NCBI GenBank assembly: GCA_964473205.1 | Contig: CAYYOK010000003.1 | Span: forward strand, 30,307-94,306 | DNA: 64,000 bases | DNA from: CAYMRL01 sp964473205 | GTDB taxonomy: Bacteria > Deinococcota > Deinococci > Deinococcales > Trueperaceae | Reading direction: 5' to 3' | Part shown: piece by piece, positions 42,650 through 51,433 of the stretch | Numbering within the stretch: position 1 is the stretch's first letter | Layout: each line of letters opens with the position of its first letter | Made by a program: the position numbers and the translations under genes | Notes under the pieces: generated by a model | Databases searched by the model: none | Told to the model about the DNA's origin: nothing | The model's input: the letters and a program-made list of their open reading frames with translations, nothing else

Positions 42650-42678
42650 AGTCTAGCAAGGCTTACCTGCGGTGTCAA
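42650..42678 (-). promoter_or_regulatory. Sigma-70 promoter of the LLM1 operon
   Basis: Minus strand: consensus TTGACA (42678-42673), 17 bp spacer, TAGACT (42655-42650). Confidence 0.75.
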
Positions 42679-42768
42679 TTTGATGTCGAATGCGGGTTCG
42701 CTACGCGCCCGCGGCCTCGATCGCCTGCCCGCTCGGCCGCCGAAAGCCTCGTGCCGGCCCAACTGGGC

Positions 42769-43116
42769 TCACTTGCGCGCGGCCGTCGCCACGATCTCGA
42801 TCAGTACTCCCGGGCCTAGGTCCTTCACACCCATGGTGGAGCGGGCGGGTAGCTCGTCGGGTGCGAAGAAGTCCGTCCAGGCCTTGCTCATCTCATCCTT
42901 GTGAGCCATGTCCGTAAGGTAGACCGCCACCGTGAGAACACGGGACTTGTCGCTGCCGAAGTCGTTCAGCAGTTTGTCGAGCTTCGCCAACACCTGTTCC
43001 GTCTGCCCTCGTACGCCGGCCGTCTTGTCGCCAGGCGTGAGGCCGACGAGGTAGAGGACGCCGTTGAACTCGACCGCCCGGTGCAGGTAGTCGCCTTGTC
43101 CATGCCGTCTGATCAT
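42769..43116 (-). CDS. RidA-family (YjgF/YER057c/UK114) protein
   Basis: Protein of 115 aa, a complete RidA trimer subunit. The catalytic Arg is present in LPARSTMGVKDLGPG, with the partner Glu in VLIEIVATA. RidA hydrolyses reactive enamine/imine intermediates released by PLP enzymes and amine-forming lyases. A detoxifying role fits an island with a PLP deaminase, imine-type OCD enzymes and flavin oxidases. It is monocistronic, with AAGGAG before the ATG and an operator 25 bp upstream. A RutC-like role alongside amidohydrolase and LLM genes is also possible. Confidence 0.88.
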   Translation of the reverse strand: MIRRHGQGDYLHRAVEFNGVLYLVGLTPGDKTAGVRGQTEQVLAKLDKLLNDFGSDKSRVLTVAVYLTDMAHKDEMSKAWTDFFAPDELPARSTMGVKDLGPGVLIEIVATAARK

Positions 43117-43140
43117 GAGTTCAGCTCCTTAATGTATTCG

Positions 43141-43156
43141 GTGTACCACCGTATAC
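43141..43156. promoter_or_regulatory. Tandem GntR-type operator for ridA
   Basis: GTGTAC-CACC-GTATAC, 25 bp upstream of the RidA start. A possible -10 (TACATT, minus strand) lies downstream of it, so here the operator may sit within the core promoter. Confidence 0.75.
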
Positions 43157-43214
43157 TAAAACCGAAGGCGGTGTGCGCGAGGCGGGCTCCACGCCAAGAA
43201 ACGTCCGCTTCTGC

Positions 43215-43244
43215 TTGACCCGAGAGCGCCCAAACTGTTAGCCT
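43215..43244 (+). promoter_or_regulatory. Sigma-70 promoter of the 43.3-51.4 kb operon
   Basis: TTGACC (43215-43220), 18 bp spacer, TAGCCT (43239-43244). Confidence 0.55.
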
Positions 43245-43258
43245 TGCGAAAGTTTTTA

Positions 43259-43274
43259 GTGTACGACCGTATAC
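43259..43274. promoter_or_regulatory. Tandem GntR-type operator for the SBP9-LLM2 operon
   Basis: GTGTAC-GACC-GTATAC, 14 nt downstream of the TAGCCT -10 and 38 nt before the SBP9 ATG. Confidence 0.8.
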
Positions 43275-43312
43275 GGGCCACTCCGTAGAGCCACGCCTTG
43301 AGAGGATGGTTT

Positions 43313-44884
43313 ATGCGCAGATACCGATGGACCTCTTTTTCCAAGCGGCTGAAGGTGGCGCTGCTAGCGTTCACGGTGCTCGGGAGCTTTGCGTTCCTAA
43401 GCCTGGCTAGCGCCCAAGACGCGAGCAGGGAAGACATCCGAGTTCGCCTGCAGTTCGCCAGGCCGGGTGGCGTTTACGACCCTGCCTACTGGCGTTACAC
43501 CTCGGATTCGTTCGTCAACAGGACCGTGTTCAACACCCTGGTGCGCATGGTTCCCGGCACGGGCGGCGGAGAGCTCGCCCCCGACCTGGCCGAGAGCTGG
43601 GAGATCTCCGAGGACGGCACTGTCTACACGTTCCATCTGAGGCGCGGCGTGCAGTTCCACGAGGACTACGGTGAGATGACGGCCGACGACGTCGTGTTCA
43701 CGTTTCAACGGCAGCTGAACGATTCTCAGTCGTCATGGTACGCCCTCCTGGCCGGTGTCGAGAGCGTGGTCAGCCTGGACGACTACACCGTTCAGATGAC
43801 CCTGGCGCAACCGCAGCCGTCGTTCCTCAGGAACGTGATCGCCTACCGCCCCGGTTTCGTCGTGTCTCAGGCGGCGGTGGAGGAGCGGGGTGGCGAGTTC
43901 CAGATGCGACCCATCGGAACCGGCCCGTACTCGTTCGTGGAGCAGAACCAGAACGACGAGGTGGTGCTCGCAGCGCACGACGGCTACTACCTCGGCGCCC
44001 CTCCGTTCGCTTCGCTGACGTTCGTGCACGTAGGCGAAGAGGCCGTCGTTGCCGCCGCCCTCGAAAGCGGAGAGCTGGACGTCGCTTACACGAGAGGCAA
44101 CCCGGAAGTGGCTCAGTCGTTGCTGAACCACAGCGTGATACGAGCGGTGACCGTCGTCGAGCACTACAACCTGATGCAGGTCCAGTTCAGCCCGTATTTC
44201 GAGCCGGCGGCGGATGTTCGCGTTCGTCAAGCCCTTGCACATGCGATCGACAAGAACCTGATCACCGCGTTCCTCCCAGGGCTCGATCAGCCTGCCGACG
44301 TGATGCGACCGTCCCAGGTCGCCGGCGGTTCCGACGACGTGACGACGTATCCCTACGATCCGAACCGGGCGCGCGAGCTGCTCGCCGAAGCCGGTTACCC
44401 CAACGGCTTCGCCATGACCCTGATGTTCCAGATGAGAGAGCCGGAGACGACGATAGCGCAGATCCTGGGCGAGTCGTGGAGCGCTATCGGCGTGAACGTG
44501 CGTATCGAGGGCCTCGACGCGACGACCGCCTTCGACAACCGGGAGAGCGGTGATTTCGACGTGACGTTCTCCGCGACCTCGCGGTTCGGTGACCCCGACC
44601 TCTTCTTCACCGACGTCTTCCACACGGCCTCCACGCCGCCGAACGGTTCGAACTTCTTCCACTATCAAGGCGTGGACGACCTCATCGAAGCCGCGCGGGG
44701 TGAGCTGGACCCGGAACGCCGCGACCAGCTCTACGTGGAGCTCCAAGAGATACTGATGAACGACCTTCCGATCATCCCGATCCTCTACCGCGCCTACGTC
44801 GCAGCCTGGCGCGATCCCGTGACCGACATGACTCCCGACACGACCCTCGAGTTCTGGGGGGAGTCCATCAAGGGCAACGACTGA
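43313..44884 (+). CDS. ABC transporter family-5 solute-binding protein (SBP9)
   Basis: Protein of 523 aa from ATG 43313 (GAGAGGATGG upstream). An in-frame TTG at 43298 would include the ribosome-binding site. The signal peptide core is VALLAFTVLGSFAFLSLASA|Q. Main subgroup: PGGVYDPAYWRYTSDSFVNR and FHEDYGEMTADDVVFTF. The position before DYGE is Glu, unlike the Gly, Arg or His of its paralogues. Its closest relative here is SBP4 (both end with TTLEFWGESI- or TIQFWPHTI-like tails and share YTRGNPEVAQ). It heads the longest operon of the island. Confidence 0.92.
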   Translation: MRRYRWTSFSKRLKVALLAFTVLGSFAFLSLASAQDASREDIRVRLQFARPGGVYDPAYWRYTSDSFVNRTVFNTLVRMVPGTGGGELAPDLAESWEISEDGTVYTFHLRRGVQFHEDYGEMTADDVVFTFQRQLNDSQSSWYALLAGVESVVSLDDYTVQMTLAQPQPSFLRNVIAYRPGFVVSQAAVEERGGEFQMRPIGTGPYSFVEQNQNDEVVLAAHDGYYLGAPPFASLTFVHVGEEAVVAAALESGELDVAYTRGNPEVAQSLLNHSVIRAVTVVEHYNLMQVQFSPYFEPAADVRVRQALAHAIDKNLITAFLPGLDQPADVMRPSQVAGGSDDVTTYPYDPNRARELLAEAGYPNGFAMTLMFQMREPETTIAQILGESWSAIGVNVRIEGLDATTAFDNRESGDFDVTFSATSRFGDPDLFFTDVFHTASTPPNGSNFFHYQGVDDLIEAARGELDPERRDQLYVELQEILMNDLPIIPILYRAYVAAWRDPVTDMTPDTTLEFWGESIKGND

Positions 44885-44891
44885 GGACCGA

Positions 44892-44926
44892 GGTCGGGTC
44901 GGTGCCGTCTGGGCGCCGACCCGACC
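44892..44926 (+). terminator. Intercistronic hairpin after SBP9
   Basis: GGTCGGGTCGGTGCC-gtctg-GGCGCCGACCCGACC, a 15 bp stem with one G-T pair, 7 bp after the SBP9 stop and before LLM2. It is probably a partial terminator or 3'-end stabiliser favouring receptor mRNA. Confidence 0.65.
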
Positions 44927-44965
44927 CGTTATCCGCCTTACGACGACGTGATTCTGGAGGACGAC

Positions 44966-45967
44966 TTGCGATTCGGTGTACGACTTCCCCACTCAGGGCC
45001 CTTCGCGTCGAAGCAGGCTATCGACACCATGGCGACGGCGGCGGAGGCCTTGGGCTACGACGCCGTCATGGTTCATGACCACGTGCAATGGGGCGACTTC
45101 GACAGGTACCACTTCTACGCCGGCTCCGTCGAGGCCGTCGACAGCCTCGAACGCGCTACCGACTTCTACGAAGCGCACTCCGTGCTCGCGTACCTGGCGG
45201 CCAAGGTGCCGCGTGTGAGGCTGATCCCTGCATCGATCGTGCTCGGCTGGCGAGACCCCACCATGGAGGCGCGCCTCGGCTCCACGCTGCACCACCTGTC
45301 GGAGGGGCGGTACGTGCTCTCGGTATGCGCGGGCAACGTCAAGAAGGACTTCGAAGTGTCCGGCATCCCGTGGGATGAGCGCGGCAAACGCACCGAGGAG
45401 TCGCTGAAGATCCTGAGTCTGTTGCTGAGGAACGAGGGCCCGGTCAGCTTCAAAGGGAAGTTCTGGGACCTATCTGACGTGGAGCTCTATCCGAAGGCGG
45501 AGGGCTTGTCGATCTGGTACGGAGGTCAGAGCGATGCCGCGCTGCGTCGTACCGCGCGCTTCGCGGACGGTTGGCTGGTAGGCGGATCCGCCGACTTCTA
45601 CCGCGAGAAGGTGCCTACGATTCATAAGATCGCCCGAGAGAAGTACGGACGTGACCTCGTTCTGGAAGTGGGTTGCCTCTCGCCGACATCGATCGCCAAG
45701 ACGGACGCGCAGGCCGAGGGCGTGGCTGAAGCCACCGTACGCAAGCGGCGTGAAGAGGCCGACTGGCTGAAGCGCACCCACAACCCGCGTGACATCGGCG
45801 GCGCCAACCTGGTCGGTTCTCCCGAGACGATCATCGCGAAGGTGCGTGACTTCGCAGCGGCGGGTGTCGACTTCATAGGCATGGGTTTCATAGGACACAC
45901 GGTCGAGCAGGTCGTCGACGAGATGACCTTGCTGGCGGAGACGGTGATCCCGGCTATCAACGGGTAA
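44966..45967 (+). CDS. LLM-class F420/FMN-dependent oxidoreductase (LLM2)
   Basis: Protein of 333 aa beginning LRFGVRLPHSGPFASKQAI, with the barrel motifs ALGYDAVMVHDHVQW, RVRLIPASIVLGWRDPTMEARLGSTLHHLSEGRYVLSVCAGN and LSIWYGGQSDAALRRTARFADGW. I prefer TTG 44966 because GGAGG lies 5 nt upstream. The in-frame GTG at 44948 has no ribosome-binding site. A C-terminal FIGMGFIGHTVEQVVDEM block closes the barrel. It is more distant from LLM1 and LLM3 than they appear at first sight, since its central insert (about residues 45-60) is unique. The substrate is unknown. Confidence 0.87.
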   Translation: MRFGVRLPHSGPFASKQAIDTMATAAEALGYDAVMVHDHVQWGDFDRYHFYAGSVEAVDSLERATDFYEAHSVLAYLAAKVPRVRLIPASIVLGWRDPTMEARLGSTLHHLSEGRYVLSVCAGNVKKDFEVSGIPWDERGKRTEESLKILSLLLRNEGPVSFKGKFWDLSDVELYPKAEGLSIWYGGQSDAALRRTARFADGWLVGGSADFYREKVPTIHKIAREKYGRDLVLEVGCLSPTSIAKTDAQAEGVAEATVRKRREEADWLKRTHNPRDIGGANLVGSPETIIAKVRDFAAAGVDFIGMGFIGHTVEQVVDEMTLLAETVIPAING

Positions 45968-46006
45968 CCGTCGGGCACCGACACGAACTTGGCAACTGGA
46001 GGCAAG

Positions 46007-47056
46007 ATGCCACTCACACAGGCTGCGTCCGATAGCGCGTCCCAGCTCACCTCGCCGATTCGCGAAGCGATCTCGAAGGTTCCTCGCGTCAGGTTCAATG
46101 ACCTACCGACCCCCGTACAGAGAGCTGACAGGCTGTCGAGCGAGCTGGGCATCGACCTGTGGATCAAGCGCGATGACTTGGCCGAGACCTTCGGCGGCAA
46201 CAAGAGCCGTACCCTCGAGTTCCGCTTGGCGGAAGCCCTTCAGCAGAACCCCGACCCGTTGATCCTGACCGTCGAGGGTCTCTCCAACACAGCCCCCGCT
46301 ACCGCGAAGATATGCAACAAGCTCGGCGTTCCGCTCGTGTTCGTGCTGCGCGACCAACCCGAGACCACCCTTCAGGGCAATCTCTTCTTGAGTCACCTGT
46401 TCGGCATCGAGATCCGCAGGTTCCACGGCGGTGGCCTGGCAGCATCCAACCCCTTCGTGGATGCGATGATCGAGGAGTACAGGGCGCAGGGCCGCAATCC
46501 CGTCGTGTTGAATCGTGTGCCCAGCTTCTTCGGCTACGGACCTACGTTGGCGTACCTGGAAGCGACCCTCGAGATCTACGAGGCCGAGCCGGATCTCCGC
46601 CCCGATCACATCTACATAACCTCGACCGGCAAGAGCCAGGCCGGTGTCCTCGCGGCCGACAAGATCTTGGGCTACGGCGCGCGGGTGGTAGGTGTCACGC
46701 CACACGGCAAGCCTAACGCCGAGAAGATCGTCGCCTCGGTCGTAGACGCTGGAGAGAGGATCGGTCGCCAGCTCGCCGTCACGGCAGCCGATGTCCATAC
46801 TGATCAGAGTCAGTTGGAAGGCGGTTACGGTGTGATGACGAAGGCCGCAGCGGACGCGCTCCGGCTCGTCGCGCGCACGGAGGGGCTCCTGCTCGATCCT
46901 GATCGCACGGCGAAGACGATGGCTTCGCTTCTGGCAGACGTGGAGAACGGCGTCGTGAAGCCTGGCGACACTGTCGCCTTCTTCCACACGGGCGGCGTCG
47001 CTTCTCTGTTCGCGCACGCCGAGGAGCTGCTCGAGCACGTGGGCGCGACTTGGTGA
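46007..47056 (+). CDS. PLP-dependent D-cysteine desulfhydrase / ACC deaminase family protein
   Basis: Protein of 349 aa of PLP fold type II. The PLP Lys is in LAETFGGNKSRTLEFRLAEAL near residue 61, and the phosphate-binding loop is STGKSQAGVLAA near 200. The order RADRLSSELGIDLWIKRDDLAETFGGNK is that of DcyD and AcdS. It may eliminate ammonia (or sulfide) from a D- or cyclic amino acid to give a 2-oxo acid. ATG 46007 follows GGAGG. The released imine or enamine would be a RidA substrate, and ridA is 3 kb away under the same operator. Confidence 0.87.
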   Translation: MPLTQAASDSASQLTSPIREAISKVPRVRFNDLPTPVQRADRLSSELGIDLWIKRDDLAETFGGNKSRTLEFRLAEALQQNPDPLILTVEGLSNTAPATAKICNKLGVPLVFVLRDQPETTLQGNLFLSHLFGIEIRRFHGGGLAASNPFVDAMIEEYRAQGRNPVVLNRVPSFFGYGPTLAYLEATLEIYEAEPDLRPDHIYITSTGKSQAGVLAADKILGYGARVVGVTPHGKPNAEKIVASVVDAGERIGRQLAVTAADVHTDQSQLEGGYGVMTKAAADALRLVARTEGLLLDPDRTAKTMASLLADVENGVVKPGDTVAFFHTGGVASLFAHAEELLEHVGATW

Positions 47057-47079
47057 CGTCGGTGCAGCGCCTTCGTCTA

Positions 47080-47097
47080 AGAGCGCGCCAGCGCTCT
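47080..47097 (+). terminator. Short intercistronic hairpin
   Basis: AGAGCGC-gcca-GCGCTCT, a perfect 7 bp stem in the 100 bp gap between the desulfhydrase and ALDH2 genes, without a U-tract. Confidence 0.35.
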
Positions 47098-47156
47098 ACC
47101 AGAGCAAGTACGGAACCGCGACCGTGCCGGATGGGCGCTGACTGAGGAGGCAACGC

Positions 47157-48593
47157 GTGAGGTCGTATGGCTCCACGATCGGGCGAGACGAGATCAAGAC
47201 AGGCGAGTCGACGCCGGTACTGGACAAGTACTCTCTCGAGCCCATAGCTGCTCTTCACGCCGCGGACGAGGCCACGGCCTCCGCCGCGGTGGAGTCGGCT
47301 TTGCGGTCTTTTCAGAACGTGGAGCTCACGCCCTCCGAACGCTACGACGTGCTCCATCGCGCTGGTCGGCTGATCGAGGAGCGCAAGGACGAGCTGGTCG
47401 CCATCATGCTTCAGGAGACCGGCTTCACAGCGGGAGAGTGCGCCTCGGATGTCGACCGGAGCGTGCAGACGCTCCTCATCAGCGCCGAGGAAGCGAAGCG
47501 GCTTCAGGGGGAGCTGATCCCCATGGCCGGTGCCCGCGGGCAAGAGCACCGGGTGGCCTTCACCGTGCGAGAGCCTCTCGGCGTCGTATGCGCTATCACC
47601 CCCTTCAACTCTCCGCTCAACACGGTGGCTCACAAGGTAGCCCCGGCCATCGCGGCAGGCAACACGGTGGTGGTGAAGCCGTCGCAGCTGGCGCCGCTCT
47701 CCACCATCAAGCTCGCAGAGATCCTGTACGACGCCGGCTTGCCGGAAGGTCATGTGAACGTGGTCCAAGGCAGCGGTGAGGGCGTGGGCTCGTACCTGCT
47801 CGCGGACCAGCGGATCGCGTTCTACGCGTTCACCGGAAGCACTCAGGTCGGCTCGCTGATCAGCCAAGGAGCGGGTCTGCGGCGCACGCAGTTGGAGCTC
47901 GGCTCGATCGCCGCGACCGTCGTGATGGCAGATGCTTCGGTCGACGATGCCGTGCGCAAGGTCGTCGCGGCTGCCTTTCGCAAGGCCGGGCAGGTATGCA
48001 CGTCCGTTCAGAGGCTCTACGTCCAGAGCGGTGTCTTCGATGAGGTCTCCCAGATGGTGGCCGAGGCTGCCGCGAGCTTGAGAGTGGGAGACCCTCGAGA
48101 TCCCGCGACCCAGATGGGGCCGATGATCAGCGAACGGGAAGCGCAGCGAGTGGAGGCATGGGTTCAGAAGGCCGTCGACGGGGGCGCGACGCTGCACACG
48201 GAGCTGAAGCGCAGGCGGTCGCTGATGTGGCCGGCCGTGCTGAGCGATGTCGGCCCCGACATGGCGGTTCACTGCCGAGAGATCTTCGGACCGGTCGTGG
48301 TCTTGTACCGGTTCGATTCGTTGGACGAGGCGATCGACGGCGTGAACGACTCCGAGTACGGCCTGTCCGCCGGTATCTTCACCAGCGATATCGACTCGGC
48401 CTTCAGGGCCGCACGCCGGATCAAGACGGGCGTGGTCCAGATAAACGAGAGCTCGAGCAGCAGGGTGGATCTAATGCCGTTCGGAGGCACGAAGGCCAGC
48501 GGGCTTGGCAAGGAAGGCCCCCGGTACGCGATGCGAGAGATGAGCGAGGAGCGTCTGATAGTCCTCAATCTTCGGTCTGGAGAGTCTGGGTGA
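47157..48593 (+). CDS. NAD(P)-dependent aldehyde dehydrogenase (ALDH2)
   Basis: Protein of 478 aa from GTG 47157 with GAGGAGG 6 nt upstream. Catalytic Cys in KAGQVCTSVQRLYVQ near residue 283, Asn in CAITPFNSPLNTVAHK, C-terminal LMPFGGTKASGLGKEG. The usual Glu-Leu-Gly-Gly-Asn motif reads LELGSIAATVVM. The Glu is kept but GGN is replaced, a pattern seen in glyceraldehyde-3-phosphate- and lactaldehyde-type or acylating-like branches. The reaction is therefore aldehyde oxidation with uncertain substrate class. It is fourth gene of the SBP9 operon. Confidence 0.9.
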   Translation: MRSYGSTIGRDEIKTGESTPVLDKYSLEPIAALHAADEATASAAVESALRSFQNVELTPSERYDVLHRAGRLIEERKDELVAIMLQETGFTAGECASDVDRSVQTLLISAEEAKRLQGELIPMAGARGQEHRVAFTVREPLGVVCAITPFNSPLNTVAHKVAPAIAAGNTVVVKPSQLAPLSTIKLAEILYDAGLPEGHVNVVQGSGEGVGSYLLADQRIAFYAFTGSTQVGSLISQGAGLRRTQLELGSIAATVVMADASVDDAVRKVVAAAFRKAGQVCTSVQRLYVQSGVFDEVSQMVAEAAASLRVGDPRDPATQMGPMISEREAQRVEAWVQKAVDGGATLHTELKRRRSLMWPAVLSDVGPDMAVHCREIFGPVVVLYRFDSLDEAIDGVNDSEYGLSAGIFTSDIDSAFRAARRIKTGVVQINESSSSRVDLMPFGGTKASGLGKEGPRYAMREMSEERLIVLNLRSGESG

Positions 48594-48604
48594 AGGGTGC
48601 ATTG

Positions 48605-50098
48605 ATGAGCCAATCTGCGTGGGACGTGGTGGTCGTAGGAGGTGGGAACGCCGCGCTGTGCGCCGCTCTTTCGGCACGAGAACATGGGTCAGAGCGAGTC
48701 CTGGTCCTAGAGCGTGCGCCCGAGAAGGAGCGTGGAGGCAACAGCCGGTTCACGGCTGGCGCCGTCAGGTTCGCGTTCGATGGGGTCGACCAGATCAGGA
48801 AGCTGGTGCCGGACCTGTCCACCGAGGAGCTGGAAGGTTACGACTTCGGCAGCTACGGCGAGGACCAGTTCTTCGAGGACATGCTGCGCGTCACGCACTA
48901 CAGGACCGATCCGGACCTGGCTAACAAGCTCGTCTCGCAGAGCTACGACGTGATGTGTTGGCTGAAGTCGCACGGCGTGCGGTTCATGCCCAACGGCAGG
49001 CAGGCCTTCAAGGTGGACGGCGTGATGCGCTTCTGGGGAGGCATCGTTCTCGACACGTCGGGCGGCGGGCCGGGCCTCGTGCAATCGCTTTACGACGCGG
49101 CGAGGAGCGCAGGCATCGAGGTGCGGTACGGCGCCAGAGCCCTCGACCTGTTGCGGGAAGGACCGCGAGTAACCGGTGTCCGCGTTCGGAGCGGAGGCGA
49201 GGATTCGGATGTGACGGCCAAGGCGGTCGTGCTGGCTTCGGGCGGATTCCAGGCCAACAGCGAGATGCGGACACGCTACATGGGCCCGGGCTGGGATCTG
49301 GTCAAGGTTCGCGGTACTCGGTTCAACACCGGCGACGGTGTGCGCATGGCGCTCGCCGCCGACGCGATGCCCTGGGGCGAGTGGTCGGGCGGACACGCCG
49401 TCTTCTGGGATCAGAACGCCCCCGCGTTCGGCGATCTGGCGGTCGGCGACGGCTTCTCGAAGCTCAGCTATCCTCTGGGGATCCTCGTCAACGTGGCGGG
49501 CAAGCGTTTCGTGGACGAGGGCGCCGATTTCCGCAACTACACCTACGCGAAGTACGGCAGGGAAGTGCTCAAGCAACCGGGAGCTACGGCCTGGCAGGTC
49601 TTCGACTCCAAGGTAGAGAGCCTGCTCAGGGACGAGTACCGGATCAGGCAGGCGACACGAGTCAAGGCCGACACCCTCGAGGAGCTCGCGAACAAGATGG
49701 AAGGCGTCGAGCGCAAGGAGTTCCTCAGGACGGTGGACGAGTACAACCGAGCGGTCCAGGTCGACGTGCCGTTCGACCCGACCGTGAAGGACGGTCGCGG
49801 CACGGAGGGTATCTACCCGCCCAAGTCCAACTGGGCCAACACCCTCGACGCGCCGCCTTACGAGGCTTTCGCCATCACCTGCGGGATCACGTTCACTTTC
49901 GGCGGGCTTCGCATCACCGCCGACGAGGCTCGCGTGCTCGATATCGAGGAGCGGCCGATCGAGCACCTGTTCGCGGCGGGTGAGCTCGTCGGCGGGCTCT
50001 TCTACAACAACTACCCGGGCGGCACGGGGTTGACCGCGGGAGCGGTGTTCGGGCGTATCGCCGGCCGCTCAGCGAGCGAGGCGGCGAAGCGCAGCTGA
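48605..50098 (+). CDS. FAD-dependent tricarballylate dehydrogenase-like flavoprotein (fumarate reductase/KstD superfamily)
   Basis: Protein of 497 aa. The N-terminal FAD motif is DVVVVGGGNAALCAALSARE, then VLERAPEKERGGNSRFTAGAVR, both very like TcuA, which oxidises tricarballylate to cis-aconitate. C-terminal flavin loop HLFAAGELVGGLFYNNYPGGTGLTAG. ATG 48605 lies 11 bp after ALDH2. Upstream in-frame codons fall within ALDH2. The electron acceptor could be a quinone through EtfAB or a TcuB-like protein, and no tcuB is seen here. Together with the PrpD-type enzyme it hints at tri- or polycarboxylate chemistry. Substrate not proven. Confidence 0.85.
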   Translation: MSQSAWDVVVVGGGNAALCAALSAREHGSERVLVLERAPEKERGGNSRFTAGAVRFAFDGVDQIRKLVPDLSTEELEGYDFGSYGEDQFFEDMLRVTHYRTDPDLANKLVSQSYDVMCWLKSHGVRFMPNGRQAFKVDGVMRFWGGIVLDTSGGGPGLVQSLYDAARSAGIEVRYGARALDLLREGPRVTGVRVRSGGEDSDVTAKAVVLASGGFQANSEMRTRYMGPGWDLVKVRGTRFNTGDGVRMALAADAMPWGEWSGGHAVFWDQNAPAFGDLAVGDGFSKLSYPLGILVNVAGKRFVDEGADFRNYTYAKYGREVLKQPGATAWQVFDSKVESLLRDEYRIRQATRVKADTLEELANKMEGVERKEFLRTVDEYNRAVQVDVPFDPTVKDGRGTEGIYPPKSNWANTLDAPPYEAFAITCGITFTFGGLRITADEARVLDIEERPIEHLFAAGELVGGLFYNNYPGGTGLTAGAVFGRIAGRSASEAAKRS

Positions 50099-50256
50099 GG
50101 CGCAGCGACCGTTCCACAGCGGCGGCTTGCGGCATGAGAGGAGGCGTAGCGGCCGCCAGGGAGGGGCGACCCCGCCACGCGATGCACACCGACGACCGTT
50201 GGTCGACCACGACCACCGAGAAGCGATCCTAGTCACACCGAACTGGAGCGACTCAT

Positions 50257-51432
50257 GTGAACCGTGCCGGCAGCCGACGAGCCTTGTGGGTTCTCTGCGC
50301 CAGCACGGCTTTCATCTTCGCGACCAAGGCGATGCTGACGCCGCTCGTGCCGTTGTTCAGCCTCCAGCTCGGGATGCCCGTCTCGGTGGTGGGTCTTCTC
50401 GTGGCGCTCTCGTACGTTCTTCCGCTCTTCCTCGCCCTGCCTGTCGGCAGCCTCGTGGACCGCCGCGGCTCGGCCGGCGTCATCACCGTAGGCGCCGCGC
50501 TCATGGCGCTCGGTCCCATGACTGTGGCGTTAGTGCCCAGCATCATCGCGCTGGCGGCCGGTCAGGTGATCGTCGGTCTGGCGCACCTTCTGGTCGGTCT
50601 CGCCACGCAGAGCCTGGTCGCCTCGCTCTCTACCGGCGTGCACCGCGAGCGCGATTTCGGATGGTACACGACCTTCGCCTCGGCCGGCCAGCTCGTAGGC
50701 CCTCTGCTCGCTGGCATCTTGGCGGACGGTTTCGGGTTCACAGCGGCCTTCGCCGTGGCAGGAGCTCTGTCGGTAGTGGGAGTGTCGCTCGCGCTGCTGC
50801 TGCCGAGGAACCGCAGGGCGGAGGACACGACCGCGGGCCTGGGGGCCAACCTCTTGAAGGTCCGCTCGCTGCTCGGTAAGCCCGGGATTCATCTCGGGAT
50901 CGTGGCGAGCGCTAGCGGGATGTTCGCCATGACGGCGTTCCAGGCGTTCCAACCTGCGTATCTCGAAGGCTTGCAGTACACCGCCACGACCATCGGGCTC
51001 TTGCTGTCGATCAAGAGCCTCTCTTCGATGCTGATCAGGCCTTTCACGCCGGCGGTCGTCCGGTCGTTCGGCGGGAAGCTGAACACGCTATCGGCGATGA
51101 TGCTGATCATCGCCGTCACCATCGGGGTTACCGGCTACTTCTCGTCTTTCGTGCCGCTGGCGCTGCTCTCCATCGGCTTCGGCATAGGGTTCGGCATCTC
51201 GCAGCCTGTCAGCATGGTGACGGTGATCGAAGAGAGCGATCCGGGCAACCGGGGCTTCCTCCTGGGGCTGCGCCTTACCGGCAACCGCATCGCTCAGCTG
51301 GTCGGCCCGCTGATCGTCGGTTTCGTCGCCGATGCTGGCGGGTTCGGACCGGCGTTCCTCTCGGGTGCGCTGGTGGTCGTCGCCGGAAGCCTCATCGTGC
51401 GAGCGCTCAGGCCGCGGAACCCGGTGACCTGA
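50257..51432 (+). CDS. MFS transporter
   Basis: Protein of 391 aa with about 12 predicted hydrophobic helices, motif A-like LVDRRGSAGVITVG in loop 2-3 and a central loop near residues 175-200. GTG start, GGAG about 9 nt upstream. It lies 158 bp after the TcuA-like gene. In Salmonella, TcuA is paired with an MFS tricarballylate importer, but this protein lacks features I could use to call it TcuC. Import or product efflux are equally possible. Its stop is 1 bp from that of the convergent LLM3 gene. Confidence 0.82.
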   Translation: MNRAGSRRALWVLCASTAFIFATKAMLTPLVPLFSLQLGMPVSVVGLLVALSYVLPLFLALPVGSLVDRRGSAGVITVGAALMALGPMTVALVPSIIALAAGQVIVGLAHLLVGLATQSLVASLSTGVHRERDFGWYTTFASAGQLVGPLLAGILADGFGFTAAFAVAGALSVVGVSLALLLPRNRRAEDTTAGLGANLLKVRSLLGKPGIHLGIVASASGMFAMTAFQAFQPAYLEGLQYTATTIGLLLSIKSLSSMLIRPFTPAVVRSFGGKLNTLSAMMLIIAVTIGVTGYFSSFVPLALLSIGFGIGFGISQPVSMVTVIEESDPGNRGFLLGLRLTGNRIAQLVGPLIVGFVADAGGFGPAFLSGALVVVAGSLIVRALRPRNPVT

Positions 51433-51433
51433 G

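Noticed and set aside
46779..48272. 497-codon minus-strand frame
   Set aside because: Antisense to the desulfhydrase and ALDH2 genes and without recognisable motifs.
48158..48604. N-terminal extension of the TcuA-like ORF
   Set aside because: It is an out-of-frame reading of ALDH2. The FAD motif begins a few residues after ATG 48605.
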